64,000 nucleotides of DNA, taken from the NCBI GenBank assembly GCA_902702965.1, contig CACRXP010001148.1, positions 18,088 through 82,087 on the forward strand. The letters run 5' to 3'. The notes beneath the pieces are model-generated. The model had not been told where the DNA came from and did no database searches. It was given only the letters and a program-made list of their open reading frames with translations. Both the position numbers and the translations under genes were made by a program. The stretch comes from Spirometra erinaceieuropaei. Lineage: Eukaryota; Platyhelminthes; Cestoda; Diphyllobothriidea; Diphyllobothriidae. Below, piece by piece: positions 13,441 to 23,299 of this stretch; position 1 is the stretch's first letter, and each line of letters begins with the position of its first letter.

Positions 13441-14200
13441 CACTGTCCTGTCCCCACACGCTAACAACTGCTAACTATCACTCGGCCACAGAGACGTATG
13501 CTGTTTCTCCAATCCGCCCCCACCCCCCCACCTTGCGACACAGTGAACATCAACTAAAATTCCTAGCACCTCCAACGCCGGCGCATTGCCCCTTGACCTC
13601 ATCCCGCATCTGTGACCCGCCGCCCTCATTCCCACTGATCCGCAAATCCTCCGCCTTTTCTCCACCCACAACGCAGGCCGCCTTAACAATTCTTCCTGAC
13701 CTCCCCCTGCCCACAGCCTACGATGACTCGGTGCCCACTCCACTCACGCATCTGTCTGTCGTTGTCTGTCCGGTCGCACCAGTCGACTTAGTATGCCGAA
13801 TCCGCTCTCCCCTCTGTTTAATTCGTATGACGACGGGTCGGTGTCACCGACTTGAAAATTTGCGAGTACAACTGGATATTAGGAAGAACCTTTCCTTTTT
13901 CTTTATATATATATGAAAAAGGAAGAGGTCGTTCAAAACAAATCATTTTTCATTACACCGTCTCGGAATGCCAACTACTTCTACTCTACATATATATTTA
14001 TATATAGGAATTCGGCATACTACTTCATGCATACCCTTTACTTATTCATATGCAGATATATATTAATGCCTGAATTAGTATGCATTCCGAGATGGTATGT
14101 CAAAAGGACGAATTCCGTCGGCGAAATACTGTTACTCGTACAATTTCGAGCTGGTTGGCGCAACCTTACGTCAGATGAAGGGTATAATGAGCAATGAGGT
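13440..14200 (+). other. Trailing region of Penelope-like relic 1
   Basis: This begins with strikingly C-rich sequence (about 13500-13760) that stays open in the endonuclease frame for another ~150 codons but shows no domain. AT-rich sequence with short TATATA runs (13905, 13990) follows. I read it as C-terminal tail plus 3' untranslated sequence of the upstream relic, running directly into relic 2. Confidence 0.4.
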
Positions 14201-14940
14201 CGCTTATGAAGACTGATTGATGGAAAACTTGCAACCATCGTCAACAGAAAACCCACAGTGCTGACCTCATTCTCAACTATACGAGCAACCGCCCTGCGGC
14301 CCACAAAACACTGCGTTTGAACTGCTTTGCACCGCGCCTTTGGGTACTCTAACAACGAATATCTACTCCAGAGAGAACTAGCCTATTCATACTATTTATT
14401 CTGACCTAACGGATATTCGATTAGCTTCGTGAAAAACTGCCTCAACCGTCAGCGAAAGCCACAAGATCGGAGTTCAAATGGAGAAGTGGCCCACCGGAAA
14501 TATTATTCCTTGCCGTACACGCGAGGAATTTCCGAAAACGTTTCCCGACAACTAATTCGATTTGACATCTACATTACACACAAGCCGGCGGCGTCCTTAC
14601 GCGCAGCATTATCCCCGGTAAAGAATCCCATAACCAAAGAACGGCAATGTCATTTACCGTATCCTATGCGGAAACTTCCGTTGCGTCTTTACAGGTTACA
14701 CGGTTCGACGCCTTTGGACTCTTATTAATGTACATAAGCTGGCTATCCGCCGACGCGTCCCTTTGTCTCTCGTGTATGCGCACGCTCTTGATTGTGACAA
14801 CTGTTTCAATTGGGACCGTACTGATATGTTCGTCATGGATAAAACCAAACAGGCACGGGAATTTTTCGAAACTTGATACTCCGGTGCGGACAGCATTAAC
14901 CGTCAAGTTGATTTAGATGTCCACTACGGGGATCTCCCAT
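14200..14940 (+). pseudogene. Penelope-like element relic 2: RT C-terminus and endonuclease remains
   Basis: This is a second copy of the same portion of a Penelope-like element in the same orientation. Landmarks are DGKLATIVNRKPT near 14220-14260, a degraded NGYSISFV block near 14415, YTRGISENVSRQL near 14515-14555, HKPAASLR near 14580, and AREFFET followed by SINRQVDLD near 14850-14920. Stops and frameshifts break it repeatedly. The Cys-rich GIY-YIG core is more eroded than in relic 1. The two copies are clearly diverged, so neither is a recent duplicate. Confidence 0.75.
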
Positions 14941-15332
14941 CTAAGTGGGATGACTGACGCCAACCTTAAGAACAACAACAGCTAATTCTTGCCCGGACAT
15001 ACATGATCTTACCGACACGCCAATCCTCCCTTGCTGACCACCTCCACCTCTCCTCCCCCCACAACACGGTGAGCCACAACCGAGACCCATAACACCTCTC
15101 CATACCTCCGGCACCTATCAAAACACGATGCACACTCCACTCGCAAGGTTATCTGCTTATCTTTCTCTCTGAGTCCTCAACCATCAATGTAACAATCCCA
15201 CCTCTAATTATTCACTTCCTCTGGCAAAGTGCTGATGCAACCAAAATCGAAAGTTGATGAGAAAAGGTCTTTTTTTCCGGCAGGCGTCCTCATTTTATCA
15301 CATATATATACATTTTAATCAGGTGGTTCCGA
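14940..15332 (+). other. Trailing region of Penelope-like relic 2
   Basis: This is C-rich then AT-rich sequence, with a TATATATA run near 15302. It resembles in composition the region after relic 1. SINE insertions begin immediately downstream. No coding feature is seen. Confidence 0.35.
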
Positions 15333-15505
15333 AAAAAGACAAGGGAGATCGGAATGGCCATTTCTGGCTTATTAGCCGTCATCAGCCAGTCATAACCAAC
15401 CTCAAGTGTGGATCACTTGAAATTAGAACCCGGGATAATCGGTCATGGAGTTTGACGCTCTCCCATTGAGCCACGGGCCCGTTGCCTCGTCGGTTGTGAT
15501 CGGGA
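15333..15505 (-). mobile_element. tRNA-derived SINE, 3'-truncated
   Basis: The tRNA-like head lies at the right end (about 15425-15485) and the body at the left, so the element reads on the minus strand. The tail present in the next copy is missing, and the match starts abruptly at 15333. The body contains the CTGATGA...GAAAT core described for the copy at 15803. Confidence 0.75.
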
Positions 15506-15800
15506 ATATTAATTATGATAGTGGGCGCTCACCGATCAGGTTACGGAACATGCCGTTCCGTTGTGCCTTGTGGCTCAAACTAAAACCCTCGCAGGCAGTC
15601 GCACAGCGACTAGTAGTAGATATAGATGAGATGGTAGCGACAAAGACAAGGGAGACCGGAATGGCCATTTCTGGCTTATTAGCCGTCATCAGCCAGTCAT
15701 ACCCAACCCCAAGTGTGGATCAATGAGATTCAAACTCGGGATCTTTGGTCATGGAGTTTGACGCTCTACCATTGAGCCACGGGCCCGTTGTCGTGTCGGT
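15506..15800 (-). mobile_element. tRNA-derived SINE, near full length
   Basis: This has the same family structure as the copy at 15801-16090 but is inverted: head at about 15715-15793, body with the CTGATGA core, then a tail ending near 15510 in an ATTATGATAGTGGGCGC-type end. It abuts the next SINE head to head, giving a ~290 bp inverted repeat. The head holds an RNA polymerase III A-box-like block and a diverged B-box-like block. Confidence 0.85.
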
Positions 15801-16090
15801 CAACAGGACAACGGGCCCGTGGCTCAATAGTAGAGCGTCAAACTCCATGACCATAGATCCCGGGTTCGAATCTCAAGTGATCCACACATGGGGTTGGGTA
15901 TGACTGGCTGATGACAGCTAATAAGCCAGAAATGGCCATTCCGGTCTCCCTTGTCTTTGTCGCTACCATCCCATCTATATCTACTACTAGTCGCTGTGCG
16001 ACTGCCTGCGAGGGTTCTAGTATGAGCCCCAAGGCACAACGGAGCGAGCATGTTCCGTAACCCTATCGGCGAGCGCCCACTATCATAATA
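15801..16090 (+). mobile_element. tRNA-derived SINE, near full length, with hammerhead-like core
   Basis: The head carries an A box TGGCTCAATAG at 15820-15830 and a B box GGTTCGAATCT at 15862-15872, spaced as in a tRNA gene. The body carries GACTGG, CTGATGA (15908-15914), a short hairpin and GAAA (15929-15932), the layout of a type I hammerhead ribozyme. The tail runs to the CCCACTATCATAAT block at about 16085, followed by a TA run. There is no protein. SINEs of this kind depend on a partner LINE for reverse transcription; which of the non-LTR families here serves it cannot be told, since the tails differ. Confidence 0.85.
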
Positions 16091-16362
16091 CATATATATA
16101 TAAACCGTAGAGTTCTGCTATTTCTCATCTCCGATGATGCTGACAAGTATGATTGTGAAACGTTAGCTGAAAAGAATCATCATTCCCAGAGCTCACCATA
16201 CTATCTTCATTCTTAACACCGAGGCTAAGCATTTTCGTATATATCCATATATCCTAAATTCTACATCCATATGCACAAACAATGACAGACAGACGCCTAA
16301 TGATCGTGTTACTTAACTTGCTTGTCCAGTTGAGTCTTAAAGCTGTCTCTCCATTTCAACGA

Positions 16363-16530
16363 GCAGCCGCACAGCGGCGCATGATATGGGCAGAATACGA
16401 TTGCCGACAAAGACAAGGGAGTCTGAAATGACCATTTCTGCCTTGTAAGCCGTTGTCAGCCAGTCCTACTTAATCCCAAAGTGTGAAGCGCCTAATGTTC
16501 GATCGGGTGACCTGTTGTTTATAGGTCCAA
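16363..16530 (-). mobile_element. Diverged tRNA-derived SINE fragment
   Basis: On the minus strand this shows the GACTGG-CTGA block, a degraded hairpin and GCAGAAATGG, then the GACAAAGACAAGGGAG body block and a CGCACAGCG tail piece. The CTGATGA core reads CTGACAA here. The head is barely recognisable. Confidence 0.6.
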
Positions 16531-16869
16531 CAACTTTTAACTTTTTTCCATAATGGTATTTTGCATATAAATATATTTTAATCGGGAATAGGTGCACATC
16601 CTTCAGCCGGCTAGTTGGAGCAAAGACGTTTAGCGTGTGTGGTAGAGGTTGTAGTGACATTTAAGTCCGTTTTGTTTTACTCGGTTACAATACGCTTTTT
16701 AAAGTACTTGGCACATGTTTGAATGAGACAATGAAGAAGCACGTGCATTTCTACCTGCAGACGACTTTGGCCTAATTAAGTATTTTGTGACTGTTGGGAT
16801 ACTGTTATGTTCTTTCCTCGGATGGGCTACTCACTAAGCCCAACTTATGGTCATTTTACCTTCAGGGTC

Positions 16870-17320
16870 ATGAAAAGGCAATGACGAGCCAGGCCAAAGT
16901 TGACCAAGCCATGATCGCAAATGGAAGACCACAGAGTCTGGGGAGTAGAGTGTGATCTAACTGTTTTGGGCTTGTGCGTCTTAGTTCGCACAATAATAAC
17001 CCTGACGACCAGCTGGCATCGGAAACACAAACAAGCGCACGCACGTGGCGCAGTTGATTAACCTCGTGTGGCCATCAGCTGGTTCACAAGCAATTCATCA
17101 AACCGAAGTTGATCATCGCTTTCGACCCGCCATTATTTGTTCCTGAAGATGGGGTATTTATATACTGAGGAATAGGCACACAGCGATTCACTGGCTTCCC
17201 CTAGGAAACAAATTTCTTATGGGTGATCGGGGCAACAAACAGGCGACCACTTATTATGTCGAAGTTGGCCAAGCTATGATAGTAAATGGAAGTTGTCGCG
17301 GCACAGATTTCCTTCCTTTC
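16870..17320. repeat. Short direct repeat pair
   Basis: About 16893-16928 and 17262-17297 share an AAGTTG.CCAAGC.ATGAT block followed by AAATGGAAG. The copies are ~370 bp apart in the same orientation. Nothing coding is seen around them. Confidence 0.4.
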
Positions 17321-17359
17321 AATGAAGTGCTTATGCCCTTTTGATAGACAGTAATGGGT

Positions 17360-19780
17360 GACTTGGGGCATAGGGCGTGTTTTCGCTTGTTTGTGTGTCC
17401 GGTGACAGCTGGTTGTCCTAGTTATAATTCTCTAAACGAAGGCAAACAAAACCCAAAACTGTTCCGTATCAGTCCATCTCCAGAGTCTGTTATCCCTCAT
17501 ATGATATACGTACGCCGAATACGGACGGTTAATGTCGTCATTTGAGGCTAGCACACAACAGAAGTTTTCAAATAAGAAACATCCCAGCCATTTTCGCTTA
17601 TTCAGTCCAATAATATGATATTCGTTGTCAGCACTAAATATGTACATGGACCTAGAGAGTAATGCAGTTCACCTTTCAAAGATTTTATACAAAAGCCATA
17701 TACAGTGGGTGACCTAAATCATGAAATTTGTCTAAATTGACGAAAGATTGCTAATCACTAGCAAACGGACAAAAAAACCGTGCACCCCATATCTATGTTA
17801 ATAAAGCACAACTATAAGAAAATTAAAAACAAAGAATAAATAACAAATAAGAACAAATAAAATAAGAATAATGTTGCATTATTCAGAAATTTCAATTAAA
17901 AAAATAGGAAATCTCGACAACGTAAAAAATAGTTGCAATTAAGTAAACTCCATTTTTTAATTTTACGAAACGTTTGACTATGCAAAACCTGAGTAAAAAT
18001 GAAGGCACAAATAGAATAAGAATTAAACACAATGTTTGACTGATATCAGCATTTAATATCCTTTAACCGTAAATGCAATTCCAGGTATGGCGCCTTGCTA
18101 ATAGCCTACATTCTAATTATCGATTCCAAAACTGTTTTCAGAGGATTCGTGGTAGCCTACAGTCTTTTGAATTAATTAAGGTGCAGGTCTATAAGGAAAG
18201 CCAGATTGCACTTGATTTCACCAAAAGGGACAGCATGGGAGCAAGCGTTTTTATAAGGTCGACTGTTGCCGGGCCGATTAGTACCAAATACCTTTATAAT
18301 TGGCATGCGTAATCTTAAGCATACCCTTTTATGTTTACAAAGGAGAATTTTTTTCCTTTAATTAATTTGCAAATTTCGTTTGCATAGGATTACGTGAAGC
18401 TTAAGATCGGCCTTGAATTATCCGTGAATATTTTAGGATTTTCAGTGTTTTCATCAGATTGCCTAATAGGACACATTGTGTATTGTGTGTCTGTTAAAAT
18501 CTTTGAAATAAGGTACTTCTTGGAGGCCTTTACCGAAGACTGGGTTATGTGGGCTTTCGTTTTCATTCAAAATGTCATCTGGGTCACGTTTGAAGACTCA
18601 AGCAAACAGGAATACTCATTATCGAATTAAACTGACGTCCACAACGAACGTCAACAACCAATGGGCCTTAGATTAATTAGAAAACTTTCGCTAAAAAATA
18701 AAATATTTAAGAAGTGCTTTGATACCGCATTTCGTTGACGGATGTCTGAGTAATTTAGTTTTTGTGCAGAGTGAGGCCAAGAAGCAATTTAATACTTTCG
18801 GCTGTTTCCTTCACTTTGCTAAAAGATGCTGATATTTTTCCATCCCAAACATATGAACGTGTTGTCGCTATCTGAATTGTTTTTCGCTCAACTGTAACCT
18901 CCGTTCAGCGATTACGAACGCACGGCAGAGTGGTTGTATATAAATGGATATAATGTTACTTTGCTCGTTATATTTGTAAATTGGGTATGTGAAGAAGCTA
19001 GAAAGAATAAGATGTACTATCTCACATGTTCAAAGCTGAAAATGACAGTTGTCTGGTGGTCGATCCTTTGACAAAGCGTATGATTTTCAAAACGGCAAAA
19101 TAATTAAAACCCATTAAAACGAATGGCTGTGAGCGTTATTACGGAACTTAAGGGCACAAAATCGCACAGATCTGCAATTCTGACTTTGCAAAATCGATAA
19201 GTATCTGGTTCCCTTAAAATACCCTTTGCGTTAGGAGGTTGATTACCTTGGTCAACATCGGAAAAAATATTAATTTTCAAATCCGGCAACCTTTGTCTAT
19301 TAAAACTCTCTAGTGTGATTTATTCTATTTCGCAAGAAAAACCCGCTCAGATATGCAAGCGCAGTCCAGAATAGATATTGGCATAAAAAATTGATCAAGT
19401 ATTTCGCGACGTCCCTTTTCACCCAGATTCATGAACATTTTGCTTAAAAAAATACGTGGAAAAATTTCTGACACGATCAGCACATTTTCTAAGATAGGCT
19501 TATTGAGCAAAGAAAATGCACAACTTTTAAGATGTTGTATAATTACACATCAGATTATGCCACCTGGTTTCCTAAGATATGTAACGTACTGTACTGCCTC
19601 CTTTCCTAGAGATTTTTCAATGCAGGCATCAGTTTTATTCCTTTAATGTCCTGAAGTAATGCCCATGCTATCAAACGCCCGACCAAAAGTAAATATTTCT
19701 GGTTCACAAACTCCAGACTATCATTTAGATCGCAACAGTAAATGTTGATTTTAGTCATCTGCCCACCGTACGTTCACTCA
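17360..19780. other. No gene recognised
   Basis: AT-rich DNA with an A-dominated stretch around 17815-17890. Open frames up to ~80 codons on both strands show no domain. No splice-flanked exon could be argued. Confidence 0.4.
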
Positions 19781-19784
19781 CCGC

Positions 19785-20260
19785 GTGGATCTATTCGCTC
19801 AAATGCGTGCCCTTGACAGGGAGATTGACCGCCGTCTCGACACTCCTAGCACCTCCTGCCCATCCATCATGCCTAGCTCAACGTACACGCCTTCGTCCAG
19901 CACACTCAACACCGTCGCCTCCACCACACTCAGCATATCTTTCACATACACCATGCCTAATCCAACGCGCACACTGTCGCCCAGCGCGTCCAACATCAGC
20001 CACACCACCACCGCCCTCATCGTGAAATTCGACACTGACACTGCCGACGTTCCTGTCTTCACACATCGGCCTGGACGGCAACTTGCAAATCCACCGCACA
20101 GAGACTGGCGATTTTCAGCTTGAGGCACCCACATACACTCGCTGCATCCTTCTCTACTGTCCTCACTGCACCCGTACAGTCATCATCACATGGGCATGTT
20201 AGGCCACATGCGCATTTGCGAACATCTGCGGTATACGACCAACAACTAAACCTCACCATC
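19785..20260 (+). pseudogene. Broken C2H2 zinc-finger repeat ORF
   Basis: A Ser/Thr/Pro-rich linker (about 19840-20010) precedes two degraded C2H2 fingers. Of the first only the second half remains: a HIGLDGNLQIHRTETG block near 20066-20113. The second has LYCPHCTRT near 20151-20177, and its His half, HMGMLGHMRICEHLR, appears one frame away after an indel, with the last zinc-binding His replaced. The linker HRTETGD...APTYTR between fingers is intact. This linker-finger pattern is, to my recollection, common in tapeworm repeat-encoded proteins. At least one frameshift and several stops make this a relic. Confidence 0.6.
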
Positions 20261-20449
20261 AAATCAACCTCTACCTGTATCCTGCATCACCATCATTCAC
20301 CACAATCCTCCAACTTTTACCTCCCGCGCAAGTGGGAAATGTACGTATCGGCTCTGTCTCTACACAGCCCCTGCACCATGTGTAATCTGGAGTCTGAAGC
20401 TATCACTGCACGTCAAGCACTGCGGCTCGGATGCGGCTAACTGACACGC

Positions 20450-21100
20450 CAAATCTGTCCCCTCTTTCTGCCTAGATGTGTACATGTGTGTATGTGTGGG
20501 GTGGCGAACTGGTGGACTGAAGGCCAGACTGAACCGATCCTTTCTAACGTGACCTACGGCACTCACACATAGGAGCTGCACGCCGCTCGATCCTCGTTGT
20601 GTGAAATTCTGGTGTTTGTGTTTGAGGGGCCAGGTCATGCATATGGCGCGCACAATGTCAGCCACCGCGTCCATTGCCCGCACCTGTCAATCGATCGGCT
20701 CTGACAGAAGCTAGGATGTGGGAATGGGAATGGACAGTACAGTCGGCGATTCAGCGCACTTTGCCCACTAAATAAATTGAGATACTTGAAGATATCACTG
20801 TTCGCTGAAAGCCGTGGCTTGGAAGGTTGCCAACTGACGGTACAGTTTGGGTCCTGCAGTTGGCCCAGTGATGTTATTATTTGGAGTGGCCGCCTGGTAG
20901 TCTAAGACTCAGGCTGAAATGGCTCCTTCTTAGTGTGGCCTTTATGGCACACCCACTCCGTGGGATCCGGGTTGGATGTGGAGACACGCCTAGGTGAGGC
21001 CCCGGCTGTTTCAACTTCCCCTTGTTTGTTGTTCGGTATAAAAAACCTGGTCTTTTTTTGTGTGAACTAGGCAATGTGGAGTGGAAGGCCAGAGTGCGGT
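20450..21100 (+). repeat. Probable trailing part of the zinc-finger repeat
   Basis: This follows the finger relic and is G/T-rich. Two weakly similar blocks (GTGG.CTGGT.GACT...AGGC..G) occur at about 20500 and 20885, suggesting an internal duplication. I cannot assign a function; it is probably non-coding sequence of the same element. Confidence 0.3.
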
Positions 21101-21235
21101 CTTGACCTTGTCCTCCAAATGCAACCTCCCCCCTCCAGTCTTCTTGACTCAATCTTGACACCCGGTCCAAGTGTGGAGTAGGGGAGGGTGCAGTAGATGC
21201 AGCAGAATTCTACTAGCCCTATAAACTAATTCACG
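21100..21235 (-). repeat. Dispersed repeat R, copy 3 (inverted)
   Basis: Reverse-complemented, this shows the same ordered blocks as 4350-4490: GAATTAGTTTATA, then AGAATTCTGC..CATCTAC, a C-rich CTCCCCT block and TCAAGAAGA. Confidence 0.5.
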
Positions 21236-22054
21236 CATATGGAACCGCCCCTGTTTTACCTTGTTGTGCAGCACTCAGTGATCATCGTCTGAAACGACTG
21301 TCGAACTGCTGATGCATTTCGCTATTAGATTTGTGGCCTTGCGTTCGCGTCGGTAAGGAAATCGCATCTTTCGAGACTTAAGCAGAACCGTAGAATTAGC
21401 GTTTTTAGGCATACCCATGACTAAGATCGAAAAAGGAAACTGTGCGTAGTCAAATATGAACTATTTCGTCCTTCTTAACATTTCCAGAAATTGCATTTAG
21501 TTTTACAGTACGTGTACCGCCTGTTTTTCCTAATGAGTATGTTAGTTGCTATTGGTCCGGCCTCTGAAGCCCCAACTTCAGACTAATGAAGACGCGCACG
21601 CGAACGACCTTCATCGCGTTTACCGTACGCATCCGTGTTTGGGAAACCTAATCTTTTAAAAGGCATCTCAAGCAGCGTATAGTTTTCCAATACGCGTAAT
21701 GCGGACAGATTTAGGCCTCGTGATGCCCGAGCACAGACAGGTGGCTTCTCATCAGGAAGTCCAAAGAGCAATTTTCTGTCTAAACGCTAACATATGTCCG
21801 ATTGCATGTACATTTGCAGTATTCTATTTCCAATCCTGAGGACGTAGTATTTTCCGAAATATATGTATGTATGTGCTATGTCAACTATGGCGATAAGGAG
21901 AGCGGTGGCTAAAAGAAGTCAACTGACCAAATCTGAGTCAGTTTGTTCTCTATTTAAAATCTGCTTTAACTACTGTTGGATGCCCCAACCTTTGGGCGAC
22001 TTTGAAAATAAAGCTTCAAAGGATCCCGACAGTTATGCCATTGGATGATGACAG

Positions 22055-22190
22055 GACACCGTCAAAGACAAGAGAGACCGAATTGCCCTTGCTGACACTT
22101 TTGGCTGTCAACGTATGCCAATAGCCACCATGCGACTGTCTGCAAAGGGTTTAGGCTGAGCTCCAAGGAATAACAGGTCGACGAGAGCCA
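22055..22190. mobile_element. SINE-derived chimera in left duplication copy
   Basis: The left half (AAAGACAAGAGAGACCG...GGCTGTCAACG) matches the SINE body read on the minus strand. The right half (GCGACTGTCTGCAAAGGGTTTAGGCTGAGCTCCAAGG) matches the SINE tail read on the plus strand. The same join appears at 23315-23450, so it predates the tandem duplication. Confidence 0.5.
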
Positions 22191-22734
22191 AGTCACCACT
22201 GCAACACATGCTTTAAGGGATCGGACCTACAAATTTACCAACCATGTGTATGCCCCCGCAGTGGCGTCTTCTCTCTGTCTTTGTCCGTCCGTTTCAGTTA
22301 TGGTTATTTTTGTAGCAAATCAGGCAATCGGTCTGTGTTCGAAAAACTTATTATTGAATCTCCCTGTTCAAACTTTAATTCAGAAGCCCTATGCCACATT
22401 TCCTATGTCCAAGGCGATGCACTGATGTAAAATCTATAATGTTATACACTTAGAACCTAGTGAGCAGTAAGAGAGAGTACGTCGCATTTTTATTTATGGT
22501 ATTGTTGAAATAAACTGCACTTACTCTCACGCTCTTTAAATATTAAAATTTTCCATGCGAAATCACAGATAATGCACAAATTCTATCGCAGTGGCAGCGG
22601 AGAGCTTTCTGCGTTTTCTAAAAGATCAGAGGTTACATTGGCTTCAGATACGCTGACTGTGCAATTTCAATTGGCAAGCCATTGTTTCACGTCATAGTTA
22701 ATAGTGACTTACCTTTGCGTTTTTATATAGAATA

Positions 22735-22875
22735 GGTTTATTGTAGCGCCCCTTGGGCACTGTCAGTCCCCTTTGAACTCAGGAAAAAAACCTAAAACAA
22801 ACTCGTCAATTTCAACTGCACTTTGACTCCATTTGCTTCGGGTGTCTGGTTAGCCAAAAGAGCGCGAATTGAGAG
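22735..22875 (+). repeat. Repeat Q, copy 1 (insertion)
   Basis: This aligns with 39460-39600: GGGCAC.(A/G)TCAGTCCC near the start, then AACCAAACTC-type and TCGCTT/TTGCTTCGGGT blocks. It is missing from the equivalent site in the right copy of tandem duplication 2. A 19-20 bp unit GTTTGTTTTAAGTTAAAAAA is repeated twice just after it (22876-22915). Confidence 0.55.
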
Positions 22876-23299
22876 TTTGTTTTAAGTTAAAAAAGTTTGT
22901 TTTAAGTTAAAAAACCAGACAGGTGAGTATATCTGAACAATCTAACAAAAAACGATTTTGCTTTAGGGAATTTTTGATTGCTTTAGCATTCACTCTCATG
23001 TTTACATAAATTAAAAGAACAATCAAATATACGAAATATAATTCTCATAACGAATATGCGGAACTGGGGCCCATTTGAAGCAAAAGAATATATGTATGTG
23101 AAAAAAACCAAATATGACACATTAATATTTAAAACAAAAGGCCAAACAGCCGCAGCTGTAGCCAGACTCTTTAAAAAAATTCAACGCTGAAATGACAAAC
23201 TCTCTTATGCGTGTTCTTTGAATATAAATTTGCGTAACGTAAATTCAAAGATTACGTGCCATTAGGTAAAATAAATTGTTACAGGCCATAATGATATGT

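Larger units (their letters stand above)
22040..23290. repeat. Tandem duplication 2, left copy (with insertion)
   Basis: This aligns collinearly with 23300-24370. Shared blocks include GACCATGTG..., TCTTTGTCCGTCC, AGGCAATCG, TATTTATGG.ATT.TTGAAATAAACTGC, GGCGGAGA..TTTCTGCGTT, and TTGTTTCACGTTATAGTTA-like sequence. It carries about 190 bp (22735-22925) absent from the right copy, including repeat Q. No coding frame is shared between copies. Confidence 0.8.

Noticed and set aside
13368..13916. 182-codon ORF as an independent gene
   Set aside because: It starts inside the Penelope-like C-terminal signature and continues through C-rich trailing sequence without any domain.
15813..15885. tRNA gene
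   Set aside because: A and B boxes are present, but the arms do not fold into a full cloverleaf and the sequence continues into the shared SINE body. It is a tRNA-derived SINE head.
15824..16093. ORFs over the SINE cluster (also 15445-15726)
   Set aside because: Similar peptides from several SINE copies reflect the repeat, not protein conservation.
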